From the NCBI GenBank assembly GCA_902575715.1, contig CACGSI010000042.1, forward strand, positions 1-7,648: a stretch of 7,648 nt of DNA, written 5' to 3'. The stretch comes from an uncultured SAR324 cluster bacterium (GTDB taxonomy: Bacteria; SAR324; NAC60-12). This document shows, piece by piece, positions 5,933-7,648 of this stretch (positions within the stretch are counted from its first letter, which is position 1; every line of letters starts with the position of its first letter). The notes under the pieces are model-generated. The model saw only the letters and a list, made by a program, of their open reading frames with translations. It made no database searches and was not told the DNA's origin. Position numbers and translations under genes: made by a program.

Positions 5933-6136
5933 TTATTTTTTAAGTTCTAATTCTTCTTGATTAATAAAATTTTTTTCTAATCTCGATTCTTCTAAATTAT
6001 AATTTTCAAACTGGTTATTTTTAACACTTCCAGTTTTGTTAAGATCTTCACAATCTATACATCCTTGCGTGTTTACAAAAAGAAAACTGGTAAGCATAAG
6101 TGGTAAAACAAAATTCAGAATTGGAAAAACTACCAT
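5933..6136 (-). CDS. Possible small exported or lipoprotein-like protein with CxxC motif
   Basis: A 67-residue open frame, not recognised. Residues 2-21 are strongly hydrophobic (VVFPILNFVLPLMLTSFLFV), followed by NTQGCIDCEDL, then a hydrophilic tail rich in Asn, Glu and Lys. Cys26 preceded by Gly could be a lipidation site, but the residue at -3 is Thr, a poor lipobox. Alternatively the first 25 residues are a membrane anchor, and Cys26-Ile-Asp-Cys29 is a redox or metal motif outside the membrane. It follows manC on the same strand after 89 bases and could be read from its transcript. An in-frame stop at 6146-6148 fixes the start near ATG 6134-6136. There is no Shine-Dalgarno. The clean split into hydrophobic start and charged tail argues for a real gene, but chance remains possible. 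Confidence 0.45.
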   Translation of the reverse strand: MVVFPILNFVLPLMLTSFLFVNTQGCIDCEDLNKTGSVKNNQFENYNLEESRLEKNFINQEELELKK

Positions 6137-6189
6137 AGCTAATTGTTAAAATATATTATTTAATATCAATAACTTGAATATGATTTTTT

Positions 6190-6206
6190 AAAAAAACATA
6201 TTTTTT
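6190..6206 (-). terminator. Weak A/T hairpin after manC
   Basis: Read on the minus strand, a run of A (complement of 6201-6206), a short loop and a run of T (complement of 6190-6196) can pair, 19 bases after the manC stop. It is all A-T and could be a weak terminator or simply low-complexity DNA; partial read-through to the small gene at 5933-6136 would be expected. Confidence 0.25.
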
Positions 6207-6225
6207 ACCCTTGAACATTTAAATT

Positions 6226-7617
6226 TTAGGTAAATCTTTCGATATCATTTTCCCCAATATATTCACCATACTGTACTTCAATTATCTTCAAAGTTGTATC
6301 TTCTTGATTACTTAGTCTATGTTTTATTCCCTTGTGTATAAAAGTAGATTCATTTTCATTTAAAAGGAAATCATCCTCTCCTCTTTTTATACTTGCTTTA
6401 CCTTTGAGAACTACCCAATGTTCATTTCTGTACATATGACGTTGTAGAGATAATTTTTTTTGAGGCATTATTTCAAGCAATCTTATTTTATAATTAGTAT
6501 TTTCAATTATTGTAGTTACTAATCCCCATGGTCGCAAAATTTGATTATGAGACTTATATTCATGACGGTCTTCTTTTTTCAATGTTTCCACAAGTTTTTT
6601 TACATCCTGAGATCTTTTCATGTCACATACTAGAAGTGCATCATCGGTTTCAACGATAATTAAATTTTCAACTCCAATACTAGTTACCAATTTTTTATTA
6701 CTAAAAATTAAAGAATTATTTGTATTTAGTGTAATAACATTTCCACGAATAGCATTTTGGAAAGAGTCTTTTTCTGAAATCTGAAAAATACTTTCCCAAC
6801 TCCCTAAATCACTCCATTCAATTTCAACAGGTAAAACTGCTACTTTTTTAGATTTTTCAAGCAAGGCATAGTCAACTGACTCGCTCTTAATTGATTGATA
6901 GATCCCCTTTATAGTTTCTGATTCATTTAAATCTACCCTATTAACTTTTTCATTAACAAATGCAGAATATAATTCCGGGACTAGATTATTAAATTCATTT
7001 AACCAAGTTTCTGTCGTGGCCATAAATATACTTGCATTCCAAAAATATTTAGAGGACTTGAAGTAATATTCAGCAGTATTTTGATCTGGTTTTTCAACAA
7101 ACTCATCTACTCTAAAACCTTTATAAATAGTATCCCCGGCTTTAATATAACCATAACCTGTTTCAGGGTGTTCAGGACAAATCCCAAAAGTCACTATATA
7201 CCCAGAATTTGCTAATTCCTCAGCATTTTTTAAAGCTTCGATAAATCTCTTTGGATTCTTTATCAAATGATCTGATGCTAGAATTACAACAGGCTCTTTT
7301 GATCTTCTTTTATTAATCTGAATTATCGCCCAAAGAATTGCAGGAGCAGTATTTCTACTTTGTGGTTCGATTAATAGATTTTCATCACAAAAGTTTGGTA
7401 AAATTTGAGAAATCTGATGTTTAAGTTCATTTTCATGTTGATCTGAGCCAACTACAAAAATATTTTCAGCAGAAACTATCGAATCAATTCTCCTACAAGT
7501 TTCTTGAAACAAGGACTCGTGAGTAGACCCAAGATTTAAAAATTGTTTGGGTGTCATAACACGACTATATGGCCAAAGTCTTGTTCCAGTTCCGCCAGCA
7601 AGGATCACTGCTATCAT
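6226..7617 (-). CDS. manC: Bifunctional mannose-1-phosphate guanylyltransferase / mannose-6-phosphate isomerase (type II)
   Basis: Cytoplasmic enzyme making GDP-mannose from mannose-1-phosphate and GTP, and, in bifunctional members, mannose-6-phosphate from fructose-6-phosphate. It feeds LPS O-antigen, capsule or other mannose- and fucose-containing glycans. Length of 463 matches the family (about 470). Seen in order: the nucleotidyltransferase signature AGGTGTRLWP (7-16) with Lys24 in TPKQF; EPQSRNTAPAI (84-94); SDH at 115-117; FVEKPD (173-178); WNASIF at 193-198, where WNSGIF is usual; and EWSDLGSWES (267-276). The C-terminal cupin spans about 360-463, from RPWG to the typical end IGENDIERF. 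In the cupin, the usual LQxHxHRxEHW reads LQRHMYRNEHW, so Tyr396 replaces a conserved His, and PxG in the second motif is HKG (His428). The isomerase may be weakened or altered. The ATG follows an in-frame TAA at 7627-7629; no Shine-Dalgarno is seen. Neighbouring glycan genes may lie beyond the window. Confidence 0.93.
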   Translation of the reverse strand: MIAVILAGGTGTRLWPYSRVMTPKQFLNLGSTHESLFQETCRRIDSIVSAENIFVVGSDQHENELKHQISQILPNFCDENLLIEPQSRNTAPAILWAIIQINKRRSKEPVVILASDHLIKNPKRFIEALKNAEELANSGYIVTFGICPEHPETGYGYIKAGDTIYKGFRVDEFVEKPDQNTAEYYFKSSKYFWNASIFMATTETWLNEFNNLVPELYSAFVNEKVNRVDLNESETIKGIYQSIKSESVDYALLEKSKKVAVLPVEIEWSDLGSWESIFQISEKDSFQNAIRGNVITLNTNNSLIFSNKKLVTSIGVENLIIVETDDALLVCDMKRSQDVKKLVETLKKEDRHEYKSHNQILRPWGLVTTIIENTNYKIRLLEIMPQKKLSLQRHMYRNEHWVVLKGKASIKRGEDDFLLNENESTFIHKGIKHRLSNQEDTTLKIIEVQYGEYIGENDIERFT

Positions 7618-7648
7618 TTTTATATATTATGATAATTTTTGAGTTTAT

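Overview
The window is strongly AT-rich in genes and gaps (roughly 30% GC by eye, not computed). It shows a Gram-negative envelope: two lipoprotein signal peptides and an exported beta-barrel-like protein with an aromatic C-terminus. Compact gaps, AT-biased codons, a sarcosine-oxidase-type flavoenzyme and a TPR-fused class III cyclase fit a low-GC marine proteobacterium. Low-GC alphaproteobacterial or SAR324-like lineages are my best guess, at low confidence. I see no tRNA, rRNA, CRISPR array, transposase or integrase.

Layout. (1) 25-1212 (+): FAD-dependent amine/amino-acid oxidase of the monomeric sarcosine oxidase family. (2) 1299-3065 (-): cytoplasmic class III nucleotide cyclase with a TolB-like middle domain and a TPR tail, convergent with gene 1 across a short gap with an AT-rich inverted repeat. 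(3) 3066-3524: a long, very AT-rich divergent control region with a good sigma70-type promoter facing right, spaced copies of an AACCTT motif, and two hairpins. (4) 3525-5849 (+): three closely spaced genes for cell-envelope proteins: a lipoprotein with a Ser/Thr/Ile/Val/Asp/Asn solenoid repeat and an Ig-like domain, a small outer-membrane beta-barrel protein, and a second lipoprotein with a lipocalin-like look. (5) 5933-7617 (-): a bifunctional GDP-mannose synthesis enzyme (ManC type) followed by a possible tiny exported protein with a CxxC motif.

How the parts may fit together. The three-gene group is the most distinctive part. Gaps of 23 and 7 bases suggest one transcript, and all three products appear to go to the outer membrane. 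The first carries an unusual solenoid in which cysteines recur in a two-per-unit super-repeat of about 50 residues. ManC supplies GDP-mannose for surface polysaccharide, which also fits an envelope theme, but it lies on the opposite strand and no direct link is shown. The cyclase is divergent to the envelope group and shares its control region, so shared regulation is possible but unproven. The cyclase lacks both standard adenine-recognition residues, and the isomerase half of ManC lacks one conserved cupin histidine. Both are worth checking.
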